Below are positions 61,901 through 64,000 of a stretch of DNA of 64,000 nt, piece by piece. The stretch comes from Geobacteraceae bacterium. Its GTDB lineage: Bacteria > Desulfobacterota > Desulfuromonadia > Geobacterales > Pseudopelobacteraceae. The first letter of the stretch is position 1; every line of letters starts with the position of its first letter. The DNA lies in NCBI GenBank assembly GCA_016720395.1, contig JADKKR010000009.1, positions 1 through 64,000 on the forward strand, given 5' to 3'. The position numbers and the translations under genes were made by a program. The notes under the pieces are model-generated. The model was not told where the DNA came from, did not search any database, and saw only the letters and a list, made by a program, of their open reading frames with translations.

Positions 61901-64000
61901 CGCTGATCGAAGCTGATGAAACGGCGGCTGACGGCTGCACGGTTGCGCCTGCTCCCAGATAGTGTGCAATCTCGCCCAGGGTATGCAGGGAACCGAGATG
62001 TTCAGGACCGATGACCGGCGAACCTGGCAGCCGCTCCTGCAGGGCTGAGAGGATCTCGACCCGCTTGATGGAGTCGATGCCCAGGTCTGAATCCATGCCC
62101 ATCTCCAGCTCGAGCATCTCCACCGGATAACCGGTCTTCTCGCTGACGACCGCCAGTAAGGTCTCCGTGACCCGGTCTGCGCTGATCGAAGCTGATGAAA
62201 CGGCGGCTGACGGCTGCACGGTCGCGCCTGCTCCCAGGTAGTGTGCAATCTCGCCCAGGGTATGCAGGGAACCGAGATGTTCAGGACCGATGACCGGCGA
62301 ACCTGGCAGCCGCTCCTGCAGGGCCGAGAGGATCTCGACCCGCTTGATGGAGTCGATGCCCAGGTCTGAATCCATGCCCATCTCCAGCTCGAGCATCTCC
62401 ACCGGATACCCGGTCTTCTCGCTGACGACCGCCAGCAGGGTCTCCGTTACGCGGTCTGTGACAGGTGCTGGTGCGATTCTAGGTGGTGTGCCGTCTGCAG
62501 GCCGTGAAGCGGCGACTGCAGGCGCAGGAGTAGAAGGAGCGCAGGCAGGTGCCGGGCCGGTCGGGATGGGAGCGGAAAGCGGAGTGCGTCCCTGCAGGAT
62601 ATGTCCCTGCTGTTCCAGCAGGCTCTGAATGGTCCTGCTGGCCTGCTCCTGACCCTCAAGGAAGCGGCGGTGCAGCTGGGCAGTCTCTTCCTGCATCCTC
62701 TGAAGGACGGTCATGCCTTCCCTGGTCACACGCAGCGATTCTGCCACAGCATCCTGTGAAACCGGCGCGGATGGCGCGGCATTGAACTGATTTGCAGAAG
62801 AGGCGGCTAGCGGCGCTGGCCGGACAGGGACGATTGTTGGCGGCCGCTTGGGTCTCGGCTTGACATAATTTGCGCCGCAGAGCGGTATGGTCATGGCCGG
62901 TTTCCTGCCTGCCGTCTGTGCTGCAGGCTGGAAAATGTTGTCCCAGGCGGTAAGCTGCACGGGGTGTCCGAGCACGGCAAGTTGGGCAAGACAGCGGGCC
63001 AGGTCTGCGATGCCGGAGCGTTTGCCGCTGGAGGCATCCAGTGACACAGCCGTGTGCCGGTGATCGCCGAGTATGGATTTGACCAGGCCGCTCAGACGCG
63101 AACCGGGACCGATCTCCACGAAGGTCCTGATACCGGCTACATGCATGGCCTCTATTTCAGCCACAAATTCAACCGGACGTGCAAGCTGCCCTGCCAGGAG
63201 CTTCCTGGCCTTGGCGGCGGCGGCAGGATATTCGGATGCTGTTGAGTTGGAATAGACCGGGATGCTGCCGGCTGAAAAAGGTACGTCGGCCAGGGCTTCA
63301 AGGAGCGGTTCGGCGGCATCGGCTACCAGAGAACTGTGGAAGGCCGCAGCCACCGGCAGCTGTTTGCAGGTGAGTTTCCGTTCGCTGCAGGCCGTAACGG
63401 CACGGGTAATCTCGGAGCTTGGCCCTGATAACACCGCCTGTGTCGGGGCGTTGCAGTTGGCGATGACCAGGTCGAGCCCCTCCTCTTCAAGCATGCGCCC
63501 GATGTCTGCCAGGGGAGCGGAAACGGCCAGCATGCCTCCTTTATCGCCCTCTCCAGAGGCCATAAGGCTGCCACGCAGGCGGGAGAGGGCATGGAACGAA
63601 GGCTCATCCAGGCGTCCGGCAGCACACAGGGCGGTCAGCTCTCCGTAGCTGTGCCCGGCGACTGCGTCCGGTTCCAGTCCGAAGGATCTCAGCAGCCGCA
63701 GGGCTCCCAGGCTGACAGCGCCGATGGCGGGCTGGGCGACATCCGTGGCCCGCAGGCCCTCTTCCTGCCTCTCCCGTTCTGCGGCCACGAAGGCGGTGGG
63801 TGGATAGATAAGGTCTGACAGGCGTGCGCCAACTGCCGACTCGAAACCGTCTTCTGCTGCAGTAAGGGTTTCGAGCATCTCGGGGAAACAGCAGCCCAGG
63901 TCCCGCAGCATACCTGTGTACTGTGAACCCTGCCCGGGAAACAGTATGCCGATCTTGCCCGGTACCGGACCGGTGGCGAAGTAGACCCCATCGGGACTGC
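58938..64000 (-). CDS. PfaA-like PUFA-type synthase: (KS) - AT - 4xACP - KR - DH, 5' end outside the window
   Basis: At least 1687 residues; the frame stays open through 64000, so the first domains are missing. Within the window, in order: an acyltransferase (about 63960-63000) beginning GILFPGQGSQYTGM with GHSYGE; four ACPs (about 62460-61390), each with LGIDSIKR carrying the phosphopantetheine serine; a ketoreductase (VVVVTGGGRGVTAATAIALA near 60680, YSVSN near 60105); and a PKS-type dehydratase (HVIDGKAVLPMA near 59760). KS-AT-nACP-KR-DH is the PfaA/Pfa2 plan. The KS is presumably just beyond the edge. The ATG at 63911 is internal, not the start. The protein would need phosphopantetheinylation. 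Confidence 0.9.
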   Translation of the reverse strand, partial: SPDGVYFATGPVPGKIGILFPGQGSQYTGMLRDLGCCFPEMLETLTAAEDGFESAVGARLSDLIYPPTAFVAAERERQEEGLRATDVAQPAIGAVSLGALRLLRSFGLEPDAVAGHSYGELTALCAAGRLDEPSFHALSRLRGSLMASGEGDKGGMLAVSAPLADIGRMLEEEGLDLVIANCNAPTQAVLSGPSSEITRAVTACSERKLTCKQLPVAAAFHSSLVADAAEPLLEALADVPFSAGSIPVYSNSTASEYPAAAAKARKLLAGQLARPVEFVAEIEAMHVAGIRTFVEIGPGSRLSGLVKSILGDHRHTAVSLDASSGKRSGIADLARCLAQLAVLGHPVQLTAWDNIFQPAAQTAGRKPAMTIPLCGANYVKPRPKRPPTIVPVRPAPLAASSANQFNAAPSAPVSQDAVAESLRVTREGMTVLQRMQEETAQLHRRFLEGQEQASRTIQSLLEQQGHILQGRTPLSAPIPTGPAPACAPSTPAPAVAASRPADGTPPRIAPAPVTDRVTETLLAVVSEKTGYPVEMLELEMGMDSDLGIDSIKRVEILSALQERLPGSPVIGPEHLGSLHTLGEIAHYLGAGATVQPSAAVSSASISADRVTETLLAVVSEKTGYPVEMLELEMGMDSDLGIDSIKRVEILSALQERLPGSPVIGPEHLGSLHTLGEIAHYLGAGATVQPSAAVSSASISADRVTETLLAVVSEKTGYPVEMLELEMGMDSDLGIDSIKRVEILSALQERLPGSPVIGPEHLGSLHTLGEIAHYLGAGATVQPSAAVSSASISADRVTETLLAVVSEKTGYPVEMLELEMGMDSDLGIDSIKRVEILSALQERLPGSPVIGPEHLGSLHTLGEIAHYLGAGATAISTSPQPLAPASTSAPATVPGIELTRSTIIPRALGETGDAITMPENGIIWVTDDGSQLSGGVCSNLCSEDLNVRLIKIDENLDDLPADNISGLVIIAPADGTDDTFLLNAFLLLKKAAPSLRRSADAGGAFFCTVSRLDGNFGCGDGTGISDPLSGGLAGLAKTAAREWPEVACKAIDLGGFSDATSTACALAGELLTSGPLEVGLTSDGRFGLEFCDLPSLDTPPSPPIQAGDVVVVTGGGRGVTAATAIALAEAYRPLLVLFGRSPEPLPEPEWLTALHDESTIKRAIMEHATEKLHPKAIEERYQAVIAGRELTATLASIAAVGGKALYRAVDIRDNDAVAGILNAIRRDYGPVRGIVHGAGVLADRLIADKTREQFIQVYGTKVTALRTLLVATASDDLRFIALFGSTTGRFGRSGQVDYSVSNEVLNKLAQDESRRRPACRTVCLNWGPWDGGMVTPALKNVFSSEGINLIPLKSGGELLVRELAAVEDPVEIVVLAGTAPSSLTLTTPAPTMPLVEAFSLALNVEDYPFIRSHVIDGKAVLPMAMIIEWLAHGALHGNPGFRFHGFNDLRICKGVVFDQDTACSLRIMAGRAEKRDSLYVVPVELTGTSGDGRSLLHARAGIVLATRLPEGIRSIVDLPTTPYTQSNGVIYDQERLFHGPDLHGIEQVGGCSEKGITALVKGAPQPSNWVRQPLRNIWLTDPLVIDSAFQLMILWSFERFGSGSLPSFAGRYRQFQETFPREGAQIVIRVTAEREHGASADMEFLDRNSGKLIARLENYECVIDPSLQRAFRRNQLSQPGCAEREAA
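61390..62460 (-). repeat. four tandem ACP-coding repeats, 279-bp period
   Basis: The same marker (gatgaccggc) recurs at 61452, 61731, 62010 and 62289, exactly 279 bp (93 codons) apart. The units are nearly identical in DNA, with only scattered changes; the linkers (VQPSAAVSSASISA) are also copied, and the last unit's linker diverges. Confidence 0.95.

Noticed and set aside
61390..62460. Regular repeats that could suggest a CRISPR array or satellite
   Set aside because: Units are 279 bp, in frame, and encode ACP domains.
63911..63911. ATG 63911 as the start of the PfaA-like protein
   Set aside because: The frame continues upstream with a classic acyltransferase opening (GILFPGQGSQYTG), so this Met is internal.

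Overview
The window looks like chromosomal DNA of a Geobacter-type deltaproteobacterium (order Geobacterales or a close relative). The evidence is gene content and order: an aroE-pilB-pilT-pilC-pilS run, a pyrR-pyrB-pyrC-carA...carB-greA run, DUF1858 mini-proteins, a selenocysteine tRNA, high GC, and oleABCD beside a PUFA-type synthase. The genus cannot be fixed from sequence reading alone.

Layout. 1-7.6 kb: a broken secreted beta-sandwich protein, nadB, an endonuclease Q-like PHP protein, rsmD-coaD, a DUF1858 protein and two possible small proteins. 7.7-14.6 kb: recC-recB on the minus strand, with no recD beside them. 14.6-25.8 kb: yicC, then the pyrimidine genes under a recognisable PyrR attenuator (pyrR, pyrB, pyrC, carA), three interposed genes (radical SAM, ferritin-like, DUF486), then carB, greA and a second DUF1858 protein. 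25.8-34.3 kb: recG with an AbrB-like N-terminal extension, ribF, an envelope/lipid set (UPF0104 flippase-like, radical SAM, DUF2723) and aroE. 34.4-40.1 kb: type IV pilus genes pilB, pilT, pilC and pilS; pilC and the pilS tail each carry a frameshift at a homopolymer, and pilR and pilA do not follow. 40.1-45.7 kb: an orphan FtsX-like permease, an unknown membrane protein, the tail of a decayed P-type ATPase, a cytoplasmic alpha-amylase and pepF. 45.8-46.2 kb: selC (tRNA-Sec) and a small conserved-looking protein.

46.4-64.0 kb, all on the minus strand, is the most interesting part. It is a lipid/hydrocarbon locus read from the right edge leftwards: a PfaA-like synthase (AT, four near-identical ACPs, KR, DH; its N-terminus lies outside the window), a PfaC-like synthase (KS, CLF, AT, tandem FabA-type DHs), oleA, oleB, a TraT-like lipoprotein, oleC and oleD. 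The two synthases and oleA are joined stop-to-start. I infer one pathway in which an iterative PUFA-type synthase makes polyunsaturated acyl chains, OleA joins two of them head-to-head, and OleD, OleC and OleB convert the product to a long-chain polyene hydrocarbon. The enoyl reductase and phosphopantetheinyl transferase such a synthase needs are not in the window.

The window also carries several palindromic repeats. Two are hairpin elements of about 120 bp. A 'ctccctgagggag' family occurs once between genes and once inside the PfaC-like gene, where it is translated in frame.
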